Origin: Hyphomicrobiales bacterium
Lineage (GTDB): Bacteria > Pseudomonadota > Alphaproteobacteria > Rhizobiales > Rhizobiaceae
Direction of reading: 5' to 3'
Assembly: GCA_900468535.1 (NCBI GenBank)
Contig: UBTY01000018.1
Coordinates: 1-64,000 of the forward strand
Length of the DNA: 64,000 nt
Below are positions 9,450-18,810 of this stretch, one piece after another. The position numbers and the translations under genes are program-made. The stretch's first letter is position 1, and each line of letters opens with the position of its first letter. The notes below the pieces were generated by a model. That model did no database searches and was not told the origin of the DNA. It saw only the letters and a program-made list of their open reading frames with translations.

Positions 9450-12400
9450 TCAATATTCCCGTTCGTAGACGATGCCGGCTTCGCCCGCGCCATTCGCCCC
9501 GGCCGCGCCACGCAGTTTCACCCCGCGCCCGACATCCAGGTTGATGATGGCCTTCGCCCCATCCTTGGTGTTCTGCTGCAGTTCGAGATAGGTGCGGTCG
9601 TTCAGGTAGCGGCCGACACCCACATTCGTCTGTCCGTTCGCATCGGTGCTGATGTCGAGGTCATCGACGCCAAGCTGATTGCGCAGCCCCTGGAACAAAG
9701 ATGTCGAGCGACCGCCGGCCAACTGGCTGACGGCATCCGCGAGCTGCGCGATCTGCACCGCAGACAGTTTCGACATCGACTGCCCGAAGATGAGCTGCGC
9801 CAATACCTCGTCCTGCGGCAGAGCCGGCGATGAGGAAAACGTTATGGAGGGGTCGGTCGCGAGGCCGGCAACGTCAACCGTCAGCGTCGTCGTACCGGAT
9901 GTCGAGCTCGCCTCCATTTGCAGCGCCGGCGTCAGGTCGCCCGCAAAGGTGATGCGGCTCTTGTCAGTAAAATCAAGCCGGCGGTTGAGGATCGTCAGGC
10001 GACCGCGCCGCATGGTGAAACCGCCGGAGACCGTGGGAGCTGCAGCCGTCCCCCGGATCGAGACGCTCCCTCCGAGTTCCGCATCGATGCCGCGACCGCG
10101 TACGAAGATCTTCGATGGCGCGTCGAGCTCAATCTCGAGATTGATGGTGTTGGATTTCTCACGCGCGCCTCCAGCATTTTCGTCGCGCAGTTGGGCCAGC
10201 ACCGCCTTTGGTGCATGCAGATGCCTGATCTCCACCTCTCGCAGCGAGGTCGGTAGCTTCTCCGGCACCGTGATTGAAGCCTTCTCAAGAGAGAGCTTGC
10301 CGCCGAGCGTCGGTCCCGCGAGCAACGGGCCTCGCAGCGTAATCGTCCCATCAACCGTCGCGACGACAAGCGTACCGTCAACATAGACGGCCTTGTCGAG
10401 CTTGATGTCGATGCTCGCCGGGAAATTCGCCGCCGGCTGGATGCCGACATTGCCGGAGATGCTGATGCTGCCGCCGCTTGCGAGTTGACCGGTCAGGCGG
10501 GAAATGACCGCCTGCTGCCCGTTGAAGCGGATGTCGGCAGATAGGTTGTTGAGCGCCAGGTTGCGGCGCACGTCAACGATCTTGGCACCACCAGTCGTGA
10601 TCGTGCCGTTGATGAGCGGCGCCGCCGCCGTACCGGCAACTCGCAGGTCAAAATTCGCGGTACCGTCTGCGACCAATCCCTGCGCGGCAAGCTGCGCGCC
10701 GAGCACGGCGAACGGCAGATTGCCGGAAAAGCGCATATCGAGCGAGCGGTTGCCGGTGATGGTGACGCTGCCGCCCCCCTTGAGCGAGAGACCGGCATCA
10801 CCGGCTACCGTGGTGTCGATCGTCAGCCTGTCGCCGACGAGCTTGCCACCGGCATCGATGGAGAGTGGAGCAAGCCCTGCGCCCTTCGTCTGGCTGGTGG
10901 CGGCATTCTTCCATCCAAACTTGAAGTCGACGGCCGGAAGCGGAAGCTTGCCGGTTGCTGAAACCGTACCGGATATATTGCCCTCTGCGGCCAGCCCCGG
11001 CACGAAGGCATTGGCTATACCTGCCGGCATGCTCGCTATGTCAGCCTTGACATCGAGCGATTGCGCGTTGGTCCCCGCGACAACGACGTTGCCTCGCGCC
11101 TTGAGCGAGATGCCGCCGGAAATATCGGTCGTGAAGTCCAGCTTGTTGTTTGAAAGCTTGCCGCTGGCGTTCGCGGAAAGCGACCCGACGCCGGCAGCCC
11201 GAGTCTGGCTGGTGGCCGCGTTCTTCATATCGAAATTGAAGTCGATCGTCGGATTTTCAGGCGTGCCCGAGGTTTTCGCCGTTCCCGAGATGATACCTTC
11301 TGCACCAAGCCCCGGAACAAAACCGTTCGCGATACTCGCCGGCAAATCCCTGATGTCGGCATTGACAGAAAGCCCGCCGATCGCGCCGTTGCGCAGTTCG
11401 GCGGTTCCCTTGGCATTCAGCAAGGTCCGCTGGGCGCTGGTCAGATTGGCATCGAAATCGATCTTGCTGTCGGCAAACTTTCCGGTCGCATTGAGGCTGA
11501 GGGCGGAAAGGCCCGCGCTCTTCGTCTGCCGCGTCGCGGCATTCTTCCAGTCCAGCTTGAAATCGACGGCCGGCAGCGGCAACGCTCCTGATACCGTCGC
11601 ATTGCCCGTGATGGTCCCCTCGGCCTGCAGGTCGGGAACGAAGCTGCTGACCAGCGCCGCGGGAAGACTGTTGAGCGTGGCATTTGCCTCGATGCTCTTC
11701 GGCGCCATGCCTTCGAGCGTCACCTTGCCGGAGGCAGCCAGGGCGGCTCCCGCATCACCATCGACATTGGCTTCAAAATCCAGCGCGTCGTCGGCAAGCT
11801 TACCCTTCACGGCAAGTTTCATCGCCGGCAGGCGTGCCGCCTTGGTCTGGGTCGTCGCAACATCGCTCCAGGCAAGGTCGAACGTCGCGTTCGGTTGCTG
11901 CAAAGTGCCCGTTGCCGATGCGGTGCCCGAGATCGTACCGCTCGCGCCAAGCCCGGGAATGAAAGCGTTGCCAAGGCTTGCGGGTAGTCGCGCGACGTTG
12001 GCCTGCACAGCGATATCGCGCAGTTCGTTGTCGACAAGCGAGAGACCACCCGTCGCCTTGACGTCAGCTCCGCCACTCGCTGAGAGAGCGGTGTCGAAGT
12101 CGAGCTTGCCAGCGTCGAAGCGACCGTTGGCGGCAAGAGAGAGGCCGGAAACACCCGCGGCCTTTGTCTGCCGCGTCGCCGCGTTCGTCCAATTCAGGTG
12201 GACATTCGCCTTCGGCATCGGCAGCTTGCCCGACGCATCGAATGTGCCACCGATCATGCCTTCCGCTGCGAGATCGGGAACGAAGTCATTGGCAAGCGCT
12301 GCGGGAATGTTGCTGAGCTGACCGTTGACCGCAAGTGTCTGTGCGTCCGCTCCGGCAACGACATAATTGCCCTGCGCCTTCAGCTGCAGATTTCCGCTGC

Positions 12401-15400
12401 CGTTGGCATTGGCCTGAAAGTTGAGAACGCTGCCTTCCAGCTTGCCGCTGACCGCCAGCCCGAGCGCGGAGAGCTTCGCCGTCCTTGTCTGGCGCGTCGC
12501 CGCATTCTTCCAATTGAGTTTGAAATCCAGCGCAGGCGCCGGAAGCTTCCCCGATGCCGTCACGGTACCTGTAATAGCACCCTCAGCTTCAAGCTTCGGA
12601 ACGAAAGCATTCGCCAGTCCCGCCGGAATGTTGACGATGTCGGCATCCACGGCGAGCGATTGCGCGTTCTGGCCCGCCGTAACGAAATTGCCGTCCGCCT
12701 TCAGCGACACATTGCCCTTGCCGCTGAGGTCCGTATGAAAATCGAGCTTGTTATCGGCAAACGTCCCGTTGGCGCCGATCGCAAGGGGAGACAAGCCGGC
12801 ACCACGCGTATGGCTGGTAGCCGCATTCTTCCAGTCCAGCCGAAAGTTTGCGACGGGTGCCGCAGGCGTACCGGTCACGGCTACCTTCCCGGAAATCGTG
12901 CCGTCGGCATCGAGATTGGGCACGAAGCTGTTGGCGAGGCTCGCTGGCAGATCCTTGATGTCGGCCTTTAGATCCAGCGTTTCACCTGCGGACCCTTCGA
13001 CGCGCACAGTGCCGGCGCCGGCCTTCAGCGCCAGTCCGTTCAGCGCCACGGTTCCGCCCGAAATCGACAATTGCGACGGCGCGTCCAGAGTGACCGGGAT
13101 GTCGTGTGGCTGGGCGGAAAAACGGTCCAGTTGCACGAGCGTCGTACCGGCATTGCTTTCAACCCCGCCGGCAGCCTGAAGCGGATGGCCGTCATAGCCG
13201 GCGTCGAGCTCGAAATTCGTCCGGTTCTGCTGCTGCGTGAAGCGCAGATCCAGCGCGTCGACCTTGTTGCTTCCGGACGCCACTTCGTTTGCCCTGACAG
13301 TTCCCGAGGCCGCAAACGCCTTCAGGTCACTGACCACCACATTGATGTCAGGTCTCACGATCGCGAAGTTGTCGCGTTTGACGCCGCTTCCGGCAGCATC
13401 GATTTTCAGGACAATCTTTCCCGCATCGTCAGCGACGTCGAACGTCCCCTTGATGTCTCCTTCTGCCTTTTGCCCGCCAAGAGCGGCCAGCAGCCCCAGA
13501 TCGGGAAAATCAAAGGACAGATTGCCTGTCGGAGCGAAGCTTTCGGAAAGCTCCATATGGCCGGTCAGGCGGTTCTTTCCGACGTTCGCGACGATGGATG
13601 GCAACGTGATGCGCCCGTCTGCCGATTGAACATTGGTACTGATGTTGATCGCCTGTCCGTCAATCTTGCCCGTCGCCGTTACTTCCGCCTGCGGCGCCTT
13701 GGCGTCCGCGGTCCCAGAGAGCGTAACGTCGAGGTCGGTCAGTTGGCGGCCGGCCATGTCGAGAGACTCGGCCTTTATGCCGGCCGACACCGCAAGTGCC
13801 GCAAAGTCACCCTTGGCTTTCACCGAATAATTCAGTTCGCCGTGCGCGCTGTCGAGCAGCTTGCTGACGTCAGGAAGCTTGCCGGACAGCGTCGCATCGA
13901 GCGTGTTGTCGTCGATCACGACAGCGCCCGCCGCTTCCACCGTATTCGACTTGATGGTGAGGTTCGACAGGTTGATTTTCGAGGGCACAGTGCCGGTGAC
14001 CTGGGTCTCGACGACAACAGGCGCGTTGAAACGCGCCGCCACCGCGGGCGGCATGGCGGGCGGCTCCACCGTCAGCTTGGCATTGCCGGTCAGCGTGCTG
14101 TCAGCCAGCTTGTAGGAACCGTTCAGCGCCGCATTGGCGGAAGCACTCTCGATCGTCGTTCCGTTGAAGCCGACGGCCTGCGGCGAAAACTGCAGCGGCA
14201 GTACGATCGTCACCGGCCCCTGCACGGCGCGGTTGACGTCGGGATTGGCAAACGTCATTTCGCCGGCCACCAACCGGACCTGTACGGCGCCTGATCCACC
14301 CGCGAGATTGAAACTGTCGCTCTTGGCCGTCAGCTTCACGTTGCCGATCGTCGCCTGCGGCAGCACAGCCGAATCCAGCGAAACGCTGGCGTTCAGCCTC
14401 GAGGCCTTCGCATCGCCTGTCAGCGCCAGATTGACGCCCGAAATCAGGAACCGTGCCTCGCCATCGGCGAGCGGCCAGCGAAAATCGACCGGCCCCGAGG
14501 TTCCCAAGAGATTGGCGTTGAGGCTGTTCCGGCCCTTCGGGTCGAGCGTGCCGGAGGCGGCAATGACCACCGCGCCGGTCGCCAGATTGCCGGTCTGGAT
14601 ATCGATCTTGCCCTTGTTGTCGAAGTTTGCGGCGACATCGATATTCGTCTGCCCGGCGAAAAGCGGCCTGAACGCGGCAGGAAGCAGCGAACTGAAATCG
14701 CCGCCGCCCTTCAGTTCCACATGGTGAAGCCCGTCGGTCGTCAGTGTGTGATGGGTCTCCAGCGCGGCGCGCTGCTGGCCGTCGAGCGAGGCCTGCAGTT
14801 TGCCCTTCCAATCGGAAACAGGACCGTCGCCGTCGAGACTGATCTCCACGGCCGGATTGCCAGGCAGTGCGAGGAGACCCGCGAGCAGCCCGCCCTTGGG
14901 CTCGTTGAGCTTGGCCTTTACCCGCAACTGGCTGTGCTCCGGCATGAACGCCACATTTGCTGTTAGTCTGGCGTCGGGCACGTCATGCCTGCTGACGGCA
15001 ATCTCGGCTTCGCCACCGGCATTGTCGGCGCGCATGCTGCCATCAGCCGCAAGAGTGAAAGCGCGGCCGATCAACGGTGCTGAAAGGCTGATGCGCGGCA
15101 GCGAAATCGCGTCGACATCGACCTTGACCGGCAGCGAGAAGCCGCCGTCGCTTTCGTCTTCCGGTGCGCTCGGGCGGGACGGCAGCGTGCGCACGGGCTT
15201 ACGCAACACCCGGATAGCGGACGCCTCGACACGCGTGGCGTGGAAGCGACCGGTCAGCAAAGCGAGCGGGTTCCAGTTGATCGAAAGCCCCTCGATATCG
15301 GCAAAGGTCCCGCGCGTATCCGACAGAACGATGCGGCTCGCGCGCAATCCGCCAGTCAACAGTCCCTGTGGCTCGAGAACGCGGATGGTCATGTCGCGGT

Positions 15401-15572
15401 TGGAGATGATCGATGCGACCTTGTCCGTGACGATGCGGGCGCCAAAAGATGTGAAGCCGAAGATGCCGAGCGCAAGGGCGAGCAGAACGACTGCGGCGGC
15501 GGCGGAATAGCCGAGCAGCCGAGCGACACCCTTGGCGATTTTCGTCACGATATGCATGGACGCGGATACCAT
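9450..15572 (-). CDS. tamB: Translocation and assembly module protein TamB
   Basis: TamB is an inner-membrane-anchored, periplasm-spanning AsmA-like protein. With TamA it works in outer-membrane protein insertion, and the family is also implicated in phospholipid transport. The 2040-residue product is far longer than the roughly 1260 residues of E. coli TamB. An N-terminal membrane segment lies at about residues 19-41, followed by thousands of bases encoding beta-strand-rich sequence and the C-terminal TamB domain (DUF490) that ends in an aromatic residue. The middle holds seven tandem copies of a roughly 107-residue unit (see the repeat entry). It directly follows tamA on the same strand, with a 42-base gap. 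A second ATG at 15557 is possible. Confidence 0.93.
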   Translation of the reverse strand: MVSASMHIVTKIAKGVARLLGYSAAAAVVLLALALGIFGFTSFGARIVTDKVASIISNRDMTIRVLEPQGLLTGGLRASRIVLSDTRGTFADIEGLSINWNPLALLTGRFHATRVEASAIRVLRKPVRTLPSRPSAPEDESDGGFSLPVKVDVDAISLPRISLSAPLIGRAFTLAADGSMRADNAGGEAEIAVSRHDVPDARLTANVAFMPEHSQLRVKAKLNEPKGGLLAGLLALPGNPAVEISLDGDGPVSDWKGKLQASLDGQQRAALETHHTLTTDGLHHVELKGGGDFSSLLPAAFRPLFAGQTNIDVAANFDNKGKIDIQTGNLATGAVVIAASGTLDPKGRNSLNANLLGTSGPVDFRWPLADGEARFLISGVNLALTGDAKASRLNASVSLDSAVLPQATIGNVKLTAKSDSFNLAGGSGAVQVRLVAGEMTFANPDVNRAVQGPVTIVLPLQFSPQAVGFNGTTIESASANAALNGSYKLADSTLTGNAKLTVEPPAMPPAVAARFNAPVVVETQVTGTVPSKINLSNLTIKSNTVEAAGAVVIDDNTLDATLSGKLPDVSKLLDSAHGELNYSVKAKGDFAALAVSAGIKAESLDMAGRQLTDLDVTLSGTADAKAPQAEVTATGKIDGQAINISTNVQSADGRITLPSIVANVGKNRLTGHMELSESFAPTGNLSFDFPDLGLLAALGGQKAEGDIKGTFDVADDAGKIVLKIDAAGSGVKRDNFAIVRPDINVVVSDLKAFAASGTVRANEVASGSNKVDALDLRFTQQQNRTNFELDAGYDGHPLQAAGGVESNAGTTLVQLDRFSAQPHDIPVTLDAPSQLSISGGTVALNGLALKAGAGTVRVEGSAGETLDLKADIKDLPASLANSFVPNLDADGTISGKVAVTGTPAAPVANFRLDWKNAATSHTRGAGLSPLAIGANGTFADNKLDFHTDLSGKGNVSLKADGNFVTAGQNAQSLAVDADIVNIPAGLANAFVPKLEAEGAITGTVTASGKLPAPALDFKLNWKNAATRQTRTAKLSALGLAVSGKLEGSVLNFQANANGSGNLQLKAQGNYVVAGADAQTLAVNGQLSNIPAALANDFVPDLAAEGMIGGTFDASGKLPMPKANVHLNWTNAATRQTKAAGVSGLSLAANGRFDAGKLDFDTALSASGGADVKATGGLSLVDNELRDIAVQANVARLPASLGNAFIPGLGASGTISGTASATGTLQQPNATFDLAWSDVATTQTKAARLPAMKLAVKGKLADDALDFEANVDGDAGAALAASGKVTLEGMAPKSIEANATLNSLPAALVSSFVPDLQAEGTITGNATVSGALPLPAVDFKLDWKNAATRQTKSAGLSALSLNATGKFADSKIDFDANLTSAQRTLLNAKGTAELRNGAIGGLSVNADIRDLPASIANGFVPGLGAEGIISGTAKTSGTPENPTIDFNFDMKNAATSQTRAAGVGSLSANASGKLSNNKLDFTTDISGGISLKARGNVVVAGTNAQSLDVKADIASMPAGIANAFVPGLAAEGNISGTVSATGKLPLPAVDFKFGWKNAATSQTKGAGLAPLSIDAGGKLVGDRLTIDTTVAGDAGLSLKGGGSVTITGNRSLDMRFSGNLPFAVLGAQLAAQGLVADGTANFDLRVAGTAAAPLINGTITTGGAKIVDVRRNLALNNLSADIRFNGQQAVISRLTGQLASGGSISISGNVGIQPAANFPASIDIKLDKAVYVDGTLVVATVDGTITLRGPLLAGPTLGGKLSLEKASITVPEKLPTSLREVEIRHLHAPKAVLAQLRDENAGGAREKSNTINLEIELDAPSKIFVRGRGIDAELGGSVSIRGTAAAPTVSGGFTMRRGRLTILNRRLDFTDKSRITFAGDLTPALQMEASSTSGTTTLTVDVAGLATDPSITFSSSPALPQDEVLAQLIFGQSMSKLSAVQIAQLADAVSQLAGGRSTSLFQGLRNQLGVDDLDISTDANGQTNVGVGRYLNDRTYLELQQNTKDGAKAIINLDVGRGVKLRGAAGANGAGEAGIVYEREY
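10690..12965 (-). repeat. Seven tandem ~320-bp (107-codon) repeats inside tamB
   Basis: Each unit encodes an opening like LANAFVP-L-AEGTISGT, a ...LPLPAVDFKLDWKNAATRQTK segment, then an AGLSALSL...GKL...LDFDANLSG stretch and an AQSLAVNADI tail. The NAATRQT-like block recurs near 10890, 11210, 11525, 11850, 12170, 12490 and 12810, that is, every 317-325 bases. The copies are diverged at the DNA level (the fourth reads DVATTQT), so the duplication is old and under protein-level selection. Confidence 0.85.
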
Positions 15573-15614
15573 TCCGTTTCTTCAACCGCGCAGCCCCGCC
15601 GCGCGCCAAACCCG

Positions 15615-17543
15615 TTAGAACGACTGGCCGATGCCAGCGTAGATACCGTAGTTCGTACCGCCCTCGTACTTGTTGAGCGGGACAGCGAAATCAAGGCGCA
15701 GAGGACCGAACGGCGTGGCGTAGCGAATGCCTATGCCCGCACCTGCGCGAAAGTCGGAAAAGTCGGGCGCAACGTCCGCGGAAACGGTTCCGACATCGAT
15801 GAAGGGGACAATCCCTATTGTATCGGTGATCTTGATGCGCGTCTCGAAGGACGCGGTCATATAGGACGCTCCGCCCGTTTCCTCGTTGGCGGCGTTATAG
15901 GGCGAAATCTCCTGGTACCCGTAGCCGCGCACGGATCCGCCACCACCCGCAAAGAAGCGGCGTGTCGCTGGAATATTTTCGAGATTGTCGGCACCGACAA
16001 GGAACCCCGCCGCGACCTTGCCAGCAAGCACGATCCGGTCCTCGGCGCCAAGGCCGTAATAGCCGGAAACGGATCCCTCGAAAGCCGAGAAGAAGGTACC
16101 GCTATAGGACTCATAGCTCGGCGTGACCTTCGCCATCGCGCGATAGCCTTCGGTCGGGTCGAACTTGTTGTCGCGCGCATCCCGGTCGAACTGGAATGGC
16201 AGCGCATAGGTCAGATAGGTGTTGTCGCCGAAGGCGTCGTCGTCCTTTTCCCAGCTGATCTCGCCGGCGCCCGTGATCGTATCCCGGTCGTTAAGTTCGT
16301 ACGCGATCCCGAGCGAGGCGGTAACCAGCTTCGCATTGTAGGCATCGGGGTTCTCTGTCTTGGCAAGGATGCTTGCTGTCAGGGTCGCCTCAGGAACAAA
16401 AATACCCGGCTTGGTGAAGGTGATCCCGGCAGAATAATCGAGGTCGCTGACGCCGCTTGCCTCGCCAAGCCGCCCGACTGCGCCTTCGATGCGCAGGCCC
16501 TCGGCGCCGCCGAACAGATTGCGGTGGCCCCAGTATCCGTTCACGCCGAAGCCGTCGATTGTCGAATACTGCGCGCCGACACCGAAGTATCGCTGCTTGC
16601 CCTCGGACACCTCAATCGTCATCGGAAGGCTGCCGTCGCCGGCAAGACCTTCGGCTTCATGGATCGTCACGCTCGAAAAGACGCCGAGCGCGCGCAGGCG
16701 ATCACCCGCCTTCTTCAGCGCCTCGGGCGAATAGCGATCGCCCTTGTCGAGCCTGGAATAGCTCTGGATGAAATCCGGGCGCACGCTTTTCGCGCCGGTC
16801 ACGCCAACTGTGCCGATCGGCGCGACCGGCCCGCTTTCCACCGAGAGCACGACATCGACCGTATCGGTCCTGTGGTCGGCGATCACTTCGCGCTTCGTCA
16901 GTTTGGCAAGCGGCCGTCCTTCTTCCTTCATCTCCTCGACCAGCTTGTCGCCAGCCTTGATGACGACAAGGGAACCGGCCGGAGCGCCGGGCGCCAGATC
17001 GTAGTCCGCAGGGTTTCGGTTCGCCGCATCGCCGCCGAACTGCACTTCTCCGACGCGGAAGACCGGCCCAGCCGCGACATTGACGGTGACCGGCACCGGC
17101 TTCGAGCGGTCGAATGTCGGGTTTGGCGGAAGACTGTCGATGTTCTTACCATCCACGGTGATGGTAACGACGCCGCCGTATCGTGCCTTTTCGTAGAGGG
17201 CAGCGATCAGACGATCGCGATCGTCGCGGGCCTTCACGACGACGCCGAGATCACCCGAAACGGGTTGCTCCTTGTCGCTGACGAGACGCGAACTGTTTTC
17301 GAGCGCTTCCTTGAGGTCCGGATCGACCGCGTCGGTCGTCAACGTGACATCATAGCGAACGGGATCCGGCACCTGATCGGTGGCCGTCTCGTCTTTCCCG
17401 AAAAAATTGATACCGAAGAGCTTGAAGGCATAGGCGTTGCCAACCAGTGCGGGCGAAAATGCAGCCGCCGCTGCGATCACCAGCACGATGCCTGTTCGCC
17501 GATACGCAATACTCGTTTTCGGTGCCTTCCCTCTGATCTGCAT
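15615..17543 (-). CDS. tamA: Outer-membrane assembly factor TamA (Omp85/BamA family)
   Basis: TamA is the outer-membrane partner of TamB. The 642-residue protein has a signal peptide (charged MQIRGK start, hydrophobic core VLVIAAAAAFSPAL, cleavage likely after AYA). Periplasmic POTRA domains follow (about 50-260; the segments VTINVDG-like and GAKSVRPDFIQSYSRL fit), then an Omp85 16-strand barrel (about 300-642). The barrel includes the VRGY motif in GGGGSVRGYGY and ends with ...YAGIGQSF, whose terminal Phe is the usual barrel signature. The chosen ATG at 17543 gives a proper signal peptide. The upstream extension to 17732 runs through a terminator and is rejected. It probably forms an operon with tamB. 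Confidence 0.94.
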   Translation of the reverse strand: MQIRGKAPKTSIAYRRTGIVLVIAAAAAFSPALVGNAYAFKLFGINFFGKDETATDQVPDPVRYDVTLTTDAVDPDLKEALENSSRLVSDKEQPVSGDLGVVVKARDDRDRLIAALYEKARYGGVVTITVDGKNIDSLPPNPTFDRSKPVPVTVNVAAGPVFRVGEVQFGGDAANRNPADYDLAPGAPAGSLVVIKAGDKLVEEMKEEGRPLAKLTKREVIADHRTDTVDVVLSVESGPVAPIGTVGVTGAKSVRPDFIQSYSRLDKGDRYSPEALKKAGDRLRALGVFSSVTIHEAEGLAGDGSLPMTIEVSEGKQRYFGVGAQYSTIDGFGVNGYWGHRNLFGGAEGLRIEGAVGRLGEASGVSDLDYSAGITFTKPGIFVPEATLTASILAKTENPDAYNAKLVTASLGIAYELNDRDTITGAGEISWEKDDDAFGDNTYLTYALPFQFDRDARDNKFDPTEGYRAMAKVTPSYESYSGTFFSAFEGSVSGYYGLGAEDRIVLAGKVAAGFLVGADNLENIPATRRFFAGGGGSVRGYGYQEISPYNAANEETGGASYMTASFETRIKITDTIGIVPFIDVGTVSADVAPDFSDFRAGAGIGIRYATPFGPLRLDFAVPLNKYEGGTNYGIYAGIGQSF

Positions 17544-17667
17544 CCGCCGCTTTTTGGTTACATTGGAATTAAGCCTGCGTCCCCAGCCGGCGGAGACCTT
17601 AGCGGCAAATTTCCTTTTCGTGTACCGTTTTAACGCGGAGAATGAACGAATAGCGCGAAAAAACAAA

Positions 17668-17693
17668 AAATCCCGGGCTGAAACCCGGGATTT
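17668..17693 (-). terminator. Terminator of the glycine-zipper lipoprotein gene
   Basis: A perfect 10-bp stem (17668-17677 with 17684-17693, six-base loop) is followed on the minus strand by TTTGTTTTTT. It separates the lipoprotein gene from tamA, which therefore needs its own promoter at about 17544-17667. Confidence 0.88.
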
Positions 17694-17713
17694 GAAGCTC
17701 TCAGGCAGCGCCC

Positions 17714-17980
17714 TTAGTAGCCGCCGCGGCAATCGTCGATGTAGCGACGACCATATTGGTCACGGTAGTAGCACTGGCCCGGCTGTTCGGACACGCGACC
17801 GATGACGGCACCCGAGACGCCACCGACAGCAGCGCCGATCGCAGCACCCCGGACGTTGCCGGTCACCGCGCCGCCGATGATTGCGCCGGATGCAGCGCCG
17901 ATGCCCGCACCGCGTTCGGTCGGTGTGCAGCTTGCAATAGAAAGGCCAATAAGGACCAAAGCAAAAATCTTCTTCATCAA
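17714..17980 (-). CDS. Small glycine-zipper lipoprotein
   Basis: This 88-residue protein has a lipoprotein signal peptide (lipobox SIASC, Cys at about 18), so it should be lipidated in the envelope. A Gly/Ala-rich segment with repeated small-xxx-small spacing (about 25-62) is typical of glycine-zipper/YMGG domains of outer-membrane lipoproteins. The tail is rich in Tyr, Arg and Cys ([11 protein letters not shown]). AGGAG six bases before the ATG supports the start; a second ATG follows at once. It sits just upstream of tamA-tamB but is insulated by a terminator. A link to the TAM machinery is a guess. Function unknown. Confidence 0.85.
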   Translation of the reverse strand: MMKKIFALVLIGLSIASCTPTERGAGIGAASGAIIGGAVTGNVRGAAIGAAVGGVSGAVIGRVSEQPGQCYYRDQYGRRYIDDCRGGY

Positions 17981-18237
17981 TCACTCCTAGATGGTCGCCG
18001 GAAATGGCGGTGGCCGTCCCTGATTCTTATATTTTCGCGACGTTAGCCCGCAAACTGTGGCGCAAAAAGGAACAATCGCAGACCAGCGGCTATTTTCACA
18101 GCCGGCAGCATCCCGTTGCCGGCGCGCGTTACCCGCACACGCCGAATTTAACGCACATCGCTAAAGTAGCGGTTGATTCTAAAGCAGGAACATCAAATGA
18201 TACCTTTTGTGCCTGGAGGAGGCACGAGGAGGACATC

Positions 18238-18729
18238 ATGGCGAAAGTGAAACTGACGGTGAACGGCCGGGCGGTGAGCGGAGACTGTGAAGAACGCACG
18301 CTACTCGTCCATTTCATTCGGGAAAAACTGGGACTGACGGGTACGCATGTCGGCTGCGACACGAGCCAGTGCGGCGCATGCGTGGTGCATATGGATGGAC
18401 AGTCGGTCAAAAGCTGCACCATCCTCGCTGTCCAGGCCTCCGGTGCGGCGGTCACCACAATCGAAGGACTGGCCGGCAACGGCGAACTCCACCCGGTTCA
18501 GGCGGCTTTCAAGGAACACCATGGACTTCAGTGCGGCTTTTGCACGCCCGGCATGGTGATGACCGCGGTTGACATGATCAATCGCCACGGCGGCCACCTC
18601 GACGAAAAGACGGTCCGTCATGAGCTGGAAGGCAATATCTGTCGATGCACCGGCTATCACAACATCGTCAAGGCGGTGCTGTCGGCCAATGAACAGATGC
18701 ACGGCAGCGCGAAGCAGGCGGCTGAATAA
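18238..18729 (+). CDS. coxS: (2Fe-2S)-binding small subunit, form II CO-dehydrogenase-like
   Basis: This is the iron-sulphur subunit of a molybdenum hydroxylase (xanthine oxidase family). It passes electrons from the molybdopterin site to FAD. The 163-residue protein has both expected clusters: an N-terminal plant-ferredoxin-type site (CDTSQCGAC, then a Cys about 20 residues on) and a C-terminal site (CGFCTPGM and CRCTGYHNI). The start follows a GAGGAGG-rich leader (GGAGGAGGCACGAGGAGGACATC) at 18238. It begins an S-L-M operon. The true substrate (CO or an organic compound) cannot be told from this subunit. Confidence 0.93.
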   Translation: MAKVKLTVNGRAVSGDCEERTLLVHFIREKLGLTGTHVGCDTSQCGACVVHMDGQSVKSCTILAVQASGAAVTTIEGLAGNGELHPVQAAFKEHHGLQCGFCTPGMVMTAVDMINRHGGHLDEKTVRHELEGNICRCTGYHNIVKAVLSANEQMHGSAKQAAE

Positions 18730-18810
18730 CTCTCAGGAATTGTCTGGCTGCCGCCGAACACAATTCTCTTTGGCGGAATGCCAGGCCCGAAACCCCATTG
18801 GGAGGACAAC

